NCBI GenBank assembly: GCA_030066795.1
Contig: JASJAW010000004.1
Coordinates: 45,878 to 109,877, forward strand
Source: Dinoroseobacter sp.
Lineage (GTDB): Bacteria > Pseudomonadota > Alphaproteobacteria > Rhodobacterales > Rhodobacteraceae
Length of the DNA: 64,000 bases
Direction: 5' to 3'
Made by a program: the position numbers and the translations under genes. This document shows positions 16,296 to 25,898 of this stretch, in pieces. Below the pieces are notes generated by a model that was not told where the DNA came from, did not search any database, and was given only the letters and a program-made list of their open reading frames with translations. Within the stretch, counting starts at the first letter, position 1. The number at the start of each line of letters is the position of its first letter.

Positions 16296-17230
16296 GCGCG
16301 CATTCGATCACCGAACCGACAGACCGCGCCAAATGGATTGCGGGCGGTCTTGTCGTTCTCTACGCGTTGGTCACCATGATCCCGCTGGCTTGGATCATGT
16401 TGACAGGCTTCAAATCGCCCGCTGACGCGATCAGCTATCCGCCCAAGGTGGTTTTCGAGCCAACTCTTGAGGGATATGTAAATCTCTTCACCACCCGGAC
16501 GCGGCAGACAGACGATTTCCTGGCGGCTAACCCGCCACAGAACTGGGCCGACGAGATCGTGCGCCAGTATGACATGGTCATCGTCGGGCCCTCCAAATTC
16601 GGCGAGCGTTTTCTCAACTCGGTGATTATCGGTTTCGGTTCGACGTTTCTGTCGGTCTTCCTTGGCACACTGGCGGCCTATGCGTTCAGTCGCTTCAAGA
16701 TACCCTTAGCCGACGACCTTTTGTTCTTCATTCTTTCAACGAGAATGATGCCGCCCATCGCGGTCGCGATCCCGATCTTTCTGATGTACCGGAACCTTGG
16801 TCTGTCAGACACGCATTTGGGAATGATCCTGCTCTACACCGCAGTGAACATCTCTTTGGCGGTTTGGCTTCTCAAAGGCTTTATCGACGAGATTCCGCGC
16901 GAATATGAGGAAGCGGCTCTCATCGACGGCTACACGCGTTTCCAGGCATTCTACAAAGTGGTGCTGCCACAGGCGGCGACAGGTATCGCGTCCACCGCGA
17001 TCTTCTGTCTGATCTTTGCGTGGAACGAATACGCCTTCGCAGTGCTCCTGACCTCTGCCACAGCACAGACAGCTCCTCCCTTCATTCCAACGATCATCGG
17101 GATCGGTGGCCTCGATTGGCCAGCGGTTGCGGCCGGCGCCACGATCTTCCTGCTGCCGGTTATGATCTTCACCATCCTGCTCAGGAAGCACCTCCTTCGC
17201 GGCATTACATTCGGAGCCGTACGGAAATGA
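16292..17230 (+). CDS. Sugar ABC transporter permease (UgpE/MalG-like)
   Basis: A 312-residue permease, the partner of the preceding gene. ATG 16292 overlaps the previous stop as ATGA. The N-terminal helix GGLVVLYALVTMIPLAWIML, an extended periplasmic loop, and EEAALIDGYTRFQAFYKVVLP (EAA loop) are visible; the C-terminus LLRKHLLRGITFGAVRK is typical of MalG/UgpE. Its stop overlaps the next small gene as ATGA, so translation is coupled across three reading frames. Confidence 0.92.
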   Translation: MSAHSITEPTDRAKWIAGGLVVLYALVTMIPLAWIMLTGFKSPADAISYPPKVVFEPTLEGYVNLFTTRTRQTDDFLAANPPQNWADEIVRQYDMVIVGPSKFGERFLNSVIIGFGSTFLSVFLGTLAAYAFSRFKIPLADDLLFFILSTRMMPPIAVAIPIFLMYRNLGLSDTHLGMILLYTAVNISLAVWLLKGFIDEIPREYEEAALIDGYTRFQAFYKVVLPQAATGIASTAIFCLIFAWNEYAFAVLLTSATAQTAPPFIPTIIGIGGLDWPAVAAGATIFLLPVMIFTILLRKHLLRGITFGAVRK

Positions 17231-17415
17231 CCAATTTCATCAACGGCCTTCTGAAGTTTCGCCGCGGCCCATGGGAAATGCTGGCGACGATCATAATCGC
17301 CCTTGGAGTGTTCATGCTCATGCAGCCCTTCGTGATGTGGGCCTTCACGTACTCCTTCATCACCACGCTTGTCGGGACAGTGATGTTCATCATTGTCTCG
17401 CATTTCCCGGAGTAA
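17227..17415 (+). CDS. Small two-helix membrane protein inside the ABC transporter operon
   Basis: A 62-residue protein starting at an ATG that overlaps the permease stop (ATGA) and ending two bases before the ATPase ATG. Two hydrophobic segments, about residues 17-36 and 40-58 (WEMLATIIIALGVFML, SFITTLVGTVMFIIV), make it an integral membrane hairpin. Glycerol-type ABC operons (GlpSTPQV) carry a small membrane protein in a comparable place, also with two ATPases; by analogy this could be a transporter subunit. Too small for many gene callers. Family not recognised from sequence alone. Confidence 0.75.
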   Translation: MTNFINGLLKFRRGPWEMLATIIIALGVFMLMQPFVMWAFTYSFITTLVGTVMFIIVSHFPE

Positions 17416-17417
17416 CC

Positions 17418-18515
17418 ATGGCTGAGATAATCGTCAGGAACGTGCGCAAAGAATTCGGGGACTTCGTCGCCGTAAAAGAAAGCTCGTTCACAATTGAGGA
17501 CGGTGAGTTCTTCATGTTGCTCGGACCCTCGGGCTGCGGAAAAACGACGACACTGCGCATGATCGCCGGGCTTGAGTTGCCAACCTCGGGGGAGATTATT
17601 CTCGACGGCGAGGAAATCAGCCAGAAGCCTCCGTCTGAGCGAGACATCGCCTTCGTCTTTCAGATGTTCGCGCTGTATCCGCACATGAATGTCCGCAAGA
17701 ACATCAGCTATCCGCTTGTCAGCCAGGGCATGCCGCGCGCGCAGGTGAAAGAAAAGGTGGCTGAAGTTGCGCGCATTCTTGGTATCGAAGACATCTTGAA
17801 CAGACCTGTTGGCGGCCTCTCTGGCGGCGACCGCCAACGCGTCGCACTTGGACGCGCAATCGTTCGGGAACCCAAGGCATTCATGATGGACGAGCCACTT
17901 GGTGCATTGGACGCGGAGTTTCGCGAACACATGGCAGAAGAGCTACGCGCATTGCACGACCGGATGGGCGCGACGACTGTCTACGTGACGCACGATCAAC
18001 TCGAAGCCATGCAAATGGGCGACAAAATCGTGGTGATGAACAACGCGGTGGTCGAACAGTTTGGTACGCCACAGGATATCTACGATGCACCGGCGACCAT
18101 GTTCGTCGCGGACTTCATCGGCTCGCCTTCCATGAACTTTCTTGGGTTCAACGGAACGGTCTCCCCAGGCTCAGGCAGTGTCGCTCTGAACGGCTGCGAA
18201 ATGGGTGTTCCGGAACTACGCGAGGCCGCTCAGGGCGATCTTGTCTTCGGCGTCCGTCCCGAACACATCCGGCTTTCCACGGACGGCGCATATCGGGGCG
18301 AGGTTTTGGCGACGGAATACCTTGGAACCACGCAAATTGTGACTCTGGACACGCCAAACGGAGAAGTGAAGGCGCGCGTTGCCTCGGATCAGCCCGCTGC
18401 GATGGGTGAGACGGTGGGACTGGAGTTTAACGAGCAAACCGTAACCCTTTTCGATGAAACATCGGGCCGCGCGCTGAGGTCGAAACTGAACGAAGGAGTG
18501 CTTGGCCATGGCTGA
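17418..18515 (+). CDS. Sugar ABC transporter ATP-binding protein 1
   Basis: A 365-residue UgpC/MalK-type ATPase: Walker A GPSGCGKTT, Q-loop VFQMFALYPHMNV, signature LSGGDRQR, Walker B AFMMDEPLGALD and switch VTHDQ, then a C-terminal TOBE regulatory domain (FGVRPEHIRL). The LSGGDRQR signature with Asp is a small deviation from LSGGQ. It is followed, with an eight-base overlap, by a second complete ATPase, so the working transporter probably uses a heterodimer, as in GlpS/GlpT glycerol transporters. Confidence 0.92.
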   Translation: MAEIIVRNVRKEFGDFVAVKESSFTIEDGEFFMLLGPSGCGKTTTLRMIAGLELPTSGEIILDGEEISQKPPSERDIAFVFQMFALYPHMNVRKNISYPLVSQGMPRAQVKEKVAEVARILGIEDILNRPVGGLSGGDRQRVALGRAIVREPKAFMMDEPLGALDAEFREHMAEELRALHDRMGATTVYVTHDQLEAMQMGDKIVVMNNAVVEQFGTPQDIYDAPATMFVADFIGSPSMNFLGFNGTVSPGSGSVALNGCEMGVPELREAAQGDLVFGVRPEHIRLSTDGAYRGEVLATEYLGTTQIVTLDTPNGEVKARVASDQPAAMGETVGLEFNEQTVTLFDETSGRALRSKLNEGVLGHG

Positions 18516-19506
18516 GGTCCAGCTTCAGGGCGTATCCAAATCGTTCAAATCGACCAAAGCAGTCATCGAGATGGATATGACGGTGCCAAACGGCGCATTC
18601 GTCGTGCTGCTTGGACCGACCGGCGCGGGAAAAACTACGACGCTCCGCCTTATTGCAGGCCTCGAGAAAGCGGATTCAGGCGATATCAGGATCGGCGGCG
18701 AAACCGTGAACACTCTGACACCGGCGCAGCGTGATGTTGCTATGGTTTTCCAGCAATACTCGCTTTATCCGCATATGAGTGTGCGCGACAATCTCGCGTT
18801 CCCGCTGCGATCCCCCATTCTGAAAACGCCCGAGGACGAGATTGCCCGCAAGGTCCAGGACGTGGCCGATGTCCTCCACATACCTCACAAGCTCGACAAC
18901 AAGGCGACAGAACTGTCCGGCGGGGAGATGCAGCGGGTTTCGATAGGCCGCGCACTTGTCCGAGACCCGTCAATCTACCTCATGGACGAGCCTTTAAGCT
19001 CGCTCGACGCCAAGCTGCGCGCCGATCTGCGGGTCGAGCTAAAGCGTATACATGCTGAAATGGCGGCGACACTGCTCTACGTCACACACGATCAGATCGA
19101 AGCCATGACGATGGCCACTCATGTGGGTGTGCTGGATGAAGGGCGCCTTGTCCAGTTCGGAACGCCACGCGAGATCTACCAGAACCCGAGCACGGCTTAC
19201 GTCGCGGCCCGGCTCGGCCAACCGCGGATCAACCTGCTGCCAGTCGGGCTTTTGGACGACAACGCTCCCCCCGGAGCGAGCCAAGTTGGCCTGCGCCCAG
19301 AGAACATCCGGCAAGGGAGCGGTCGGGATGCGGTGGTGGTCCGGGTGGAGCACCTTGGCGACCAGACACGGCTCCATCTCAAGGTCTCTGATCATGACGT
19401 TGTTACCCTGACCGACCCGCACACCAGCCTTGCGCCCGGTCAAACCATTCAGATCGCGCCGGACAACCCGGTTTTCTTTGACGCCGAAGGCGCACGTATC
19501 ACCTAA
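18508..19506 (+). CDS. Sugar ABC transporter ATP-binding protein 2
   Basis: A 332-residue ATPase with Walker A GPTGAGKTT, VFQQYSLYPHMSV, signature LSGGEMQR, Walker B IYLMDEPLSSLD and VTHDQ, then a shorter TOBE region (VGLRPENIR). ATG 18508 is preferred; a TTG at 18502 is closer to the GGAG. It overlaps the first ATPase gene. Both sites look catalytically complete, so neither subunit appears degenerate. The LSGGEMQRV signature is that of the GlpT-like subset. Confidence 0.92.
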   Translation: MAEVQLQGVSKSFKSTKAVIEMDMTVPNGAFVVLLGPTGAGKTTTLRLIAGLEKADSGDIRIGGETVNTLTPAQRDVAMVFQQYSLYPHMSVRDNLAFPLRSPILKTPEDEIARKVQDVADVLHIPHKLDNKATELSGGEMQRVSIGRALVRDPSIYLMDEPLSSLDAKLRADLRVELKRIHAEMAATLLYVTHDQIEAMTMATHVGVLDEGRLVQFGTPREIYQNPSTAYVAARLGQPRINLLPVGLLDDNAPPGASQVGLRPENIRQGSGRDAVVVRVEHLGDQTRLHLKVSDHDVVTLTDPHTSLAPGQTIQIAPDNPVFFDAEGARIT

Positions 19507-19520
19507 GGGAGGAAGGGTCC

Positions 19521-21143
19521 GTGGCTCAATTCGTAAATGCGAAAGAAGACCTCGTAAAAGAGGCAATCGACGGGCTGCTGGCCTGTTCTGGCGGCACCCT
19601 CTCACGTCTGGATGGTTACCCGCATATCAAGGTTGTGTACCGGTCTGATTGGGACATGTCGCGCGTTGCGCTGATTTCGGGCGGTGGCTCGGGCCATGAA
19701 CCTGCCCACGCTGGGTTTGTAGGGCCCGGTATGCTTACTGCTGCGGTCTGCGGCGAGGTTTTTGCCTCACCATCCGTCGAAGCCGTGCTTGCAGGTATCC
19801 TAGCGGTAGCTGGTGAGGCTGGGTGCCTCTTGATCGTAAAAAACTATACTGGCGACCGTCTGAACTTTGGCCTGGCAGCGGAACGCGCGCGAGCTCTGGG
19901 CCGTAAAGTCGAGATGGTCGTTGTTGACGATGACGTTGCTTTACCTGATCTACCCCAGCCGCGTGGGGTGGCCGGTACACTCTTCGTGCATAAGATCGCC
20001 GGAGCGATGGCCGAGGCCGGAAAGCCTCTCGAAGAAATCGCCGAAGCGGCGCGTCGGATCATTGCGAATGTCGCCTCTATCGGGAAAAGCCTTGATACCT
20101 GTACCATTCCAGGCTCCCCAAAAGAGAGCCGTATTCCGAGCGGCAAGGCCGAGCTTGGACTTGGCATCCACGGTGAACCCGGAGTTGAACAGGTCGATTT
20201 CTCCGGCGCGGCCGAGGCCATGGACATCTTGCTCGGGAAGCTGCGGCCTCACGTGCAGAATGGCGCCTGCGTTGCACTTATGAACAACCTAGGCTCAACC
20301 ACGCCTCTTGAGATGTCCGTGCTGTGCCACAGTCTGTCGGATGCAAACTTCGCAACGCACATCATTGGACCAGCACCTATGATGACGTCGCTCGACATGC
20401 ACGGTTTTTCAGTCTCGATTTTACCTGTCAGTAATGAAGAGCTTGAAGCGCTTATGGTTCCTGTGCCCATGGCTGCGTGGCCCGGCATGCAGGAAATCAA
20501 GGCGCCGAACGTTCAGCCGCTGCCAGACGGGTTATCTCCGATCGAGCCGATCCCTTCGGCTAACACGCAAAACGAGGCGACTATAAATCATGTTGCCGAT
20601 TTACTGATTGCGGCGGAGGGCGCGCTTAACGAACTGGATGCGAAATCCGGAGACGGTGACACAGGCAGTACGCTTGCCACGGCCGCACGCGCGCTAAAAA
20701 CCAACCTCAGCAAGATGCCATTGGCTGATCTAACGCAGCTTTTCCCGGCGCTCGGCAATGAACTGAGCCAGACCATGGGCGGATCTTCGGGCGTTATCTT
20801 GGCCATCTATTTCAATGCCGCAGGGGATGCCTGCGCGAATGGCGCACCAGTCCATCAGGCCCTTTTGGCCGGCATGAAACGGGTGAGCGATGTCGGGGGG
20901 GCATCGGTCGGAGACCGGACGATGATAGACGCGTTGGCCCCCGCCCTTGCCGCCCTGGGCGAGGGATTAAGTGCCGCAGCAAAAGCTGCAAGAGAAGGGG
21001 CCGACAGCACAGCCGCGATCCACAAAGCAAAGGCCGGACGCGCCGCCTATGTCCCGTCTGACAATCTAAAGGGCCACAATGACCCCGGAGCTGAAGCCGT
21101 CGCGCTCGTGTTCGAAGGCCTTGCCCGGTCGATCGAGGGGTAA
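19521..21143 (+). CDS. ATP-dependent dihydroxyacetone-kinase-family kinase (DhaK-DhaL fusion)
   Basis: A 540-residue fusion. The N-terminal DhaK-like domain has SGGGSGHEPAHAGFVG and LGLGIHGEPG, where His217 aligns with the histidine that binds the carbonyl of dihydroxyacetone covalently. The C-terminal DhaL-like domain (from about 350) has KSGDGDTGSTL at 376-385, whose aspartates bind Mg-ATP, and TMGGSSGVI. Fused enzymes use ATP rather than the PTS. Relatives phosphorylate dihydroxyacetone, erythrulose or apulose; in this operon, a keto-sugar from the imported compound is the likely substrate. GTG start at 19521 follows GGGAGGAAGGG. The LacI gene starts seven bases after its stop. Confidence 0.88.
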   Translation: MAQFVNAKEDLVKEAIDGLLACSGGTLSRLDGYPHIKVVYRSDWDMSRVALISGGGSGHEPAHAGFVGPGMLTAAVCGEVFASPSVEAVLAGILAVAGEAGCLLIVKNYTGDRLNFGLAAERARALGRKVEMVVVDDDVALPDLPQPRGVAGTLFVHKIAGAMAEAGKPLEEIAEAARRIIANVASIGKSLDTCTIPGSPKESRIPSGKAELGLGIHGEPGVEQVDFSGAAEAMDILLGKLRPHVQNGACVALMNNLGSTTPLEMSVLCHSLSDANFATHIIGPAPMMTSLDMHGFSVSILPVSNEELEALMVPVPMAAWPGMQEIKAPNVQPLPDGLSPIEPIPSANTQNEATINHVADLLIAAEGALNELDAKSGDGDTGSTLATAARALKTNLSKMPLADLTQLFPALGNELSQTMGGSSGVILAIYFNAAGDACANGAPVHQALLAGMKRVSDVGGASVGDRTMIDALAPALAALGEGLSAAAKAAREGADSTAAIHKAKAGRAAYVPSDNLKGHNDPGAEAVALVFEGLARSIEG

Positions 21144-21149
21144 CAGAAC

Positions 21150-22214
21150 TTGGGCACCGACAACGTCAGCGCAGGACCAAAACCAACGGTCAACGACATC
21201 GCCCGCGTTGCAGGCGTGTCTCTGGCAACGGTGGATCGTGTGCTGAACGCCAGGCCGGGCGTCCGGTCTGCAACGATCGAGAAGGTCAACAAGGCGATCG
21301 CCGAACTTGGGTATGTTCGCGACGCCGCCGCGGCGAACCTGGCGCGCCGGCGCTTTTTCAACCTTCTATTCGTGCTCCCTGATACGACAAACGAGTTTGT
21401 CTCCAACCTGGAGGTACAAGTCGCGCAGCAGGGCGCCAAACTGCTGCACGAGCGGGTTCTGGTCAGCGAGACGAAGGTGCCGCCCTTTGATCCTCAGGCC
21501 ATCGTCAAAACGCTGGACAGGCTCGACGCAGAGCACATCGACGGTGTGGCAGTCTTCGGTCCGGAGACCCCGGCCATCCGTGATGCAATAAAACGGGCGC
21601 GCCAGAAGGGAATCGCCGTGGTCGCGCTTGTGGCCGATCTCCCAAGCTCGGACAGGGACCACTTCGTCGGGATCGACAATGTCGCGGCGGGTCGTACAGC
21701 AGCACAACTGATGGGGCGTTTCGTCCGAAAGAACGGCCGGGTTCTGGTCATTACCGGCTCACGTCTCGCGCGCGACCATCTTGAAAGGCGCAAAGGTTTC
21801 GACGCGGTGATGGGGGAGTCTTTCCCGGAACTGAAGGTCGTCGCTTCAGTTGAAGGACGCGATGACCCCGATCTGGTCAAGCAGATGCTACCGGACGTTT
21901 TTGCTGCTTACCCTGACCTTGTCGGCGTCTATTCGTCGGCTGCAGGGAACCCGGGCCTCATTAGTTATCTGAAAGAAAGTGGCCGACAGGAAAACCTAGT
22001 GGTCATCGCTCATGAGCTAACCGCAAGCTCGCGCGCGGCGCTCAAAAGCGGAGTATTCGACGCGATCATCTCTCAGGATGCCGGGCACCTCGTGCGCTCG
22101 GCGATAAGACTGCTGCGTGCCACCACTCACAGATTGCCGTTCGACGACACGCAAGAGCGCATCCGCATCGATATTTATGTGCGTGAGAATTTACCGGCAG
22201 AAAGACCGGTCTAA
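21150..22214 (+). CDS. LacI-family transcriptional repressor of the sugar operon
   Basis: A 354-residue LacI/PurR-type regulator. The N-terminal helix-turn-helix TVNDIARVAGVSLATVDRVLN and hinge are followed by a periplasmic-binding-like sugar sensor (FNLLFVLPDTTNEFVSNLEVQ, VFGPETPAIRDAIKRA, GVYSSAAGNPGLI). TTG 21150 is preceded by GAGGGG. It is the seventh gene of the operon, so its own level should depend on the operon promoter, giving autoregulation through the two palindromes at 13834-13879. The helix carries VDRV instead of the common VSRV. The inducer is probably the transported sugar or a derivative. Confidence 0.9.
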   Translation: MGTDNVSAGPKPTVNDIARVAGVSLATVDRVLNARPGVRSATIEKVNKAIAELGYVRDAAAANLARRRFFNLLFVLPDTTNEFVSNLEVQVAQQGAKLLHERVLVSETKVPPFDPQAIVKTLDRLDAEHIDGVAVFGPETPAIRDAIKRARQKGIAVVALVADLPSSDRDHFVGIDNVAAGRTAAQLMGRFVRKNGRVLVITGSRLARDHLERRKGFDAVMGESFPELKVVASVEGRDDPDLVKQMLPDVFAAYPDLVGVYSSAAGNPGLISYLKESGRQENLVVIAHELTASSRAALKSGVFDAIISQDAGHLVRSAIRLLRATTHRLPFDDTQERIRIDIYVRENLPAERPV

Positions 22215-22227
22215 GGGAGGAGAGAAC

Positions 22228-23280
22228 ATGAAGACCATTAAGGGGCCAGCGCTGTTTCTAGCACAGTTCGCGGGCGATGACGCGCCGTTCAATTCTTGGG
22301 ACTCAATCACGAAATGGGCCGCGGATTGCGGATACAAGGGTGTGCAGGTGCCAAGCTGGGACGGACGCCTCTTTGATCTCGCCAAGGCTGCAGAAAGCAA
22401 AGATTACTGCGACGACTTCAAGGGGCGGGCCGCATCCAACGGCATCGAAGTAACGGAGCTTTCAACTCACCTACAAGGTCAGCTGGTTGCGGTGCATCCC
22501 GCGTACGACGACGCATTTGACGGCTTTGCCGCGCTCGAAGTCCGCGGCAATCCAAAGGCACGGCAGGAATGGGCCGTTGACCAGGTCAAGAAAGCGCTCT
22601 CTGCCTCAAAGAATATGGGCATTACCGCCCACGCGACCTTCTCAGGCGCGCTTGCGTGGCCTTACGTGTATCCATGGCCGCAGCGACCGGCTGGCCTTGT
22701 TGAGACCGCTTTTGATGAACTGGCAAAACGCTGGACACCCATTCTCGACCACGCTGAGGACTGCGGTATCGATGTCTGTTATGAGATCCATCCTGGTGAA
22801 GACCTCCATGACGGCATCACCTATGAGATGTTCCTGGAACGTACAGGAAACCATGCACGGGCGTGCATGCTCTATGACCCGTCGCACTACGTTCTTCAGT
22901 GCCTCGACTATCTCGACAACATAGACATCTACAAGGACCGCATTCGGATGTTCCATGTGAAGGACGCCGAGTTTAACCCAACCGGTCGTCAGGGCGTCTA
23001 TTCAGGGTATCAAAGCTGGGTCGATCGCGCCGGACGGTTCCGAAGCCTTGGCGACGGGCAGGTCGATTTCGGTGCGGTATTTTCGAAAATGGCGGCGAAT
23101 GACTTCGATGGATGGGCCGTCGTCGAATGGGAATGCTGCCTGAAGCACCCTGAGGACGGCGCACGCGAAGGGGCGCAATTCGTTTCCGATCACATCATCC
23201 GAGTCACGGAAAAAGCCTTTGACGACTTCGCCGATGGCGGCACCGACGACGAAGCCAACCGGCGCATGCTGGGTATATAA
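22228..23280 (+). CDS. Sugar phosphate isomerase/epimerase-family TIM-barrel protein
   Basis: A 350-residue xylose-isomerase-like TIM barrel. ATG 22228 follows GGGAGGAGAGAAC. Metal ligands appear in family positions: VCYEIHPGEDLHDG (Glu), LYDPSHYVLQ (Asp/His), MFHVKDAEF (His/Asp) and VVEWECC (Glu). The region WVDRAGRFRSLGDGQVDF is typical of the IolE-like subset. Members isomerise or dehydrate sugars, inososes or 3-keto-glycosides, and often pair with Gfo/Idh/MocA oxidoreductases, as the next gene here. The pair suggests oxidation of a glycoside or sugar followed by isomerisation or cleavage; the exact reaction is unknown. Confidence 0.85.
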   Translation: MKTIKGPALFLAQFAGDDAPFNSWDSITKWAADCGYKGVQVPSWDGRLFDLAKAAESKDYCDDFKGRAASNGIEVTELSTHLQGQLVAVHPAYDDAFDGFAALEVRGNPKARQEWAVDQVKKALSASKNMGITAHATFSGALAWPYVYPWPQRPAGLVETAFDELAKRWTPILDHAEDCGIDVCYEIHPGEDLHDGITYEMFLERTGNHARACMLYDPSHYVLQCLDYLDNIDIYKDRIRMFHVKDAEFNPTGRQGVYSGYQSWVDRAGRFRSLGDGQVDFGAVFSKMAANDFDGWAVVEWECCLKHPEDGAREGAQFVSDHIIRVTEKAFDDFADGGTDDEANRRMLGI

Positions 23281-23292
23281 GGGGGGCGAGTG

Positions 23293-24459
23293 ATGCCAAT
23301 CGACGGAACAACGGAACAACGTGCCCCGCGAATAAGACTTGGAATGGTTGGTGGTGGCCGAGACGCATTTATAGGCGCTGTGCACCGTATTGCCTCCCGC
23401 ATTGACGACCGGTTCGAACTTGTGGCGGGGGCCTTCAGCTCGACGCCCGAGAAATCAAAGGCTTCGGCCGCCGATCTGGGCGTGGCCTCCGACAGGGCCT
23501 ATGGCGACTACGCCGAAATGGCCAAACGAGAAGCGCGTTTAAAAACCGGTATTCAGGCAGTTTCGATCGTCACTCCTAATCACATGCATTATCCCATCGC
23601 GCGCGAGTTCCTGAAACGTGGCATTCATGTGATCTGCGACAAACCTCTGACGTCAACGCTGCCCGATGCCAAGAAAATGGTAAAGGCCGCGGAGGCGTCG
23701 AGTGCTCTGTTCATCCTGACCCACAACTACACCGGGTACCCGATGGTCCGGCAAGCCCGCGAGATGGTCACGAATGGAGACATAGGAACCGTGCAGGTCG
23801 TCCAGGTCGAATACGTGCAGGACTGGCTCACAGAAGAGGTGCATTTCAAGCAGGCAGACTGGCGGACAGATCCGGCGCAATCAGGGGCAGGCGGTTCAAC
23901 CGGCGACATCGGTACTCACGCCTTCAACCTCGCGTCTTTTGTGAGTGGTCTTGAACTCGAGTCGCTTGCGGCGGACTTGCAGGCATTCGTTCCCGGCCGT
24001 CAGGTCGACGACAACGGCCATGTACTCATGCGTTTCAAGGGTGGCGCTCGCGGAATGCTCTGGTGCTCGCAAGTCGCGCCGGGAAACGAGAATGCTCTCA
24101 AGCTACGAGTATTTGGTACGAAAGGGGGGCTCGAATGGGCGCAGGAGGACCCGAATTACCTCTGGTACACGCCTTTCGGCGAGCCAAAACGCCTGATCAC
24201 GCGCAGTGGCGCCGGCGCGGGCGAGGCTGCCAATCGGTTGACCCGTACGCCCCCCGGTCACCCCGAGGGATATCTGGAAGGTTTTGCAAACATTTACAGC
24301 GAAGCAGCTGATGCCATAGCGGCCCATGATGCGGGCAATCCGATACCGGATGATACTGTCTTTCCAACTGTGATGGACGGCCTCGCAGGTGTGCGTTTCG
24401 TCGATGCTTGCGTGCGATCATCGGCGCGCAACTCGGCCTGGGTAACGCTGGACCGCTGA
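23293..24459 (+). CDS. Gfo/Idh/MocA-family NAD(P)-dependent oxidoreductase
   Basis: A 388-residue oxidoreductase. The Rossmann motif LGMVGGGRDAFIG binds NAD(P); VICDKPLTSTLPDAKKM is the (E/D)KP motif whose lysine helps catalysis; GGSTGDIGTHAFNLASFVSG carries the Asp/His pair near the active site. Typical length. ATG 23293 is chosen over the immediately preceding GTG. The stop overlaps the xylulokinase start (TGATG). With the upstream TIM barrel it likely oxidises a sugar hydroxyl of the imported compound, releasing material for the XylA/XylB steps; inference from order. Confidence 0.88.
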   Translation: MPIDGTTEQRAPRIRLGMVGGGRDAFIGAVHRIASRIDDRFELVAGAFSSTPEKSKASAADLGVASDRAYGDYAEMAKREARLKTGIQAVSIVTPNHMHYPIAREFLKRGIHVICDKPLTSTLPDAKKMVKAAEASSALFILTHNYTGYPMVRQAREMVTNGDIGTVQVVQVEYVQDWLTEEVHFKQADWRTDPAQSGAGGSTGDIGTHAFNLASFVSGLELESLAADLQAFVPGRQVDDNGHVLMRFKGGARGMLWCSQVAPGNENALKLRVFGTKGGLEWAQEDPNYLWYTPFGEPKRLITRSGAGAGEAANRLTRTPPGHPEGYLEGFANIYSEAADAIAAHDAGNPIPDDTVFPTVMDGLAGVRFVDACVRSSARNSAWVTLDR

Positions 24460-25898
24460 TGTTTGTCGGGATCGACCTTGGGACGTCGGGCGTCAAAGCC
24501 CTCCTGATCGGAGAAGACCAATCCATTATCGGAAGCGCAAATGGACCGCTCGAAGTCTCGCGCCCTGCGCCCGGTTGGTCCGAGCAAGCGCCTGAAGACT
24601 GGCTAACGGCAACGTCGACCGCGCTGGGGCAACTGGCAGCTGAACATAATCTGTCTGGCGTGGAGGGCATCGGCCTTTCCGGTCAAATGCACGGAGCGAC
24701 ATTGTTGGACGCAGAGGATAGGGTTCTTCGTCCTGCAATCCTTTGGAATGACACCCGCAGCCACGCTGAGGCGTCCGCGCTGGACGCCGACCCAAAGTTC
24801 AGGGGTGAGACCGGTAATATCGTCTTTCCCGGCTTCACCGCACCGAAACTGGTTTGGACCAGAAATCATGAGCCTGACGTTTTCGGACGCGTCGCCAAAG
24901 TGCTTCTGCCAAAAGACTACCTGAGGCTTTGGTTGACTGGGGAGTACGTATCCGAGATGTCGGATGCGTCGGGAACCTCGTGGTTCAATCCCGCCACGCG
25001 AGATTGGTCCGATGCGCTCTTGGCGGCAACAGAACTTTCTCGCGAGCATATGCCCAAACTTGTCGAAGGGAGCGCGGTTTCGGGTTTTCTAAAGGCCGAT
25101 ATTGCTTCGGAGTTCGGCATGCGTTCGGGGATCCCTGTTGCGGGAGGCGGCGGGGACAACGCTGCCTCAGCAGTCGGCCTGGGCGTGTCTCAACCTGGCG
25201 AAGCGTTTTTGTCGCTTGGGACATCCGGCGTTCTGTTTTCGGCCTCCGACGGCTACGCGCCGGCGCCAGGAACTGCCCTCCATACGTTTTGTCACGCTCT
25301 GCCGGATCGTTGGCATCAGATGGGCGTCATCCTCTCGGCAACTGACGCGCTGGCTTGGTTCGCGAGGCTCGCAGGCGCGTCTCCCAGCGATCTCACGAAA
25401 GACCTTGGCGACCTGCTTGCTCCGGGTCGGACAATGTTCCTTCCCTACCTCGGGGGGGAGCGAACGCCGCACAACGATGCAAAAGTCCGAGGCTCGTTCG
25501 TCGGGCTGGAGCATACAACTGACCTCGCGGCCGCGACACGCGCCGTGCTCGAAGGTGTTGCCTTTGCATTCCGTGACAGCCTCGAGGCGATGCGTGCCAC
25601 AGGCAAAGCACCTTCGCAACTTGTCGCTGTTGGCGGCGGCTCGCGCTCGGAAGCCTGGCTTAAGATCCTAGCGACCACACTTGGCCTGCCCATCGCCGTG
25701 CCTGCAGACGGTGATTTTGGTGCTGCCTTTGGTGCTGCACGCCTTGGAATGATAGCGGTCGGAGCTCGCAGGGCAGAAGCTCTTAAACCCCCGAGCATAC
25801 GCAAAACGATCGAACCGGAACCATCACTCACCGAACAATTTCAATCAGCCTACGACCGATACCGTTCGCTATACATCGCACTTAAGGAGCTGTCATGA
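24459..25898 (+). CDS. xylB: Xylulokinase (FGGY family)
   Basis: A 479-residue FGGY kinase converting D-xylulose and ATP to xylulose-5-phosphate for the pentose phosphate pathway. [16 protein letters not shown] is the N-terminal phosphate-binding motif, [13 protein letters not shown] and [11 protein letters not shown] shape the sugar site, and [14 protein letters not shown] with [17 protein letters not shown] are in the C-terminal domain. It overlaps the oxidoreductase stop (TGATG) and its own stop overlaps the xylA start (ATGA), so the kinase and isomerase are translationally coupled. Confidence 0.93.
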   Translation: MFVGIDLGTSGVKALLIGEDQSIIGSANGPLEVSRPAPGWSEQAPEDWLTATSTALGQLAAEHNLSGVEGIGLSGQMHGATLLDAEDRVLRPAILWNDTRSHAEASALDADPKFRGETGNIVFPGFTAPKLVWTRNHEPDVFGRVAKVLLPKDYLRLWLTGEYVSEMSDASGTSWFNPATRDWSDALLAATELSREHMPKLVEGSAVSGFLKADIASEFGMRSGIPVAGGGGDNAASAVGLGVSQPGEAFLSLGTSGVLFSASDGYAPAPGTALHTFCHALPDRWHQMGVILSATDALAWFARLAGASPSDLTKDLGDLLAPGRTMFLPYLGGERTPHNDAKVRGSFVGLEHTTDLAAATRAVLEGVAFAFRDSLEAMRATGKAPSQLVAVGGGSRSEAWLKILATTLGLPIAVPADGDFGAAFGAARLGMIAVGARRAEALKPPSIRKTIEPEPSLTEQFQSAYDRYRSLYIALKELS

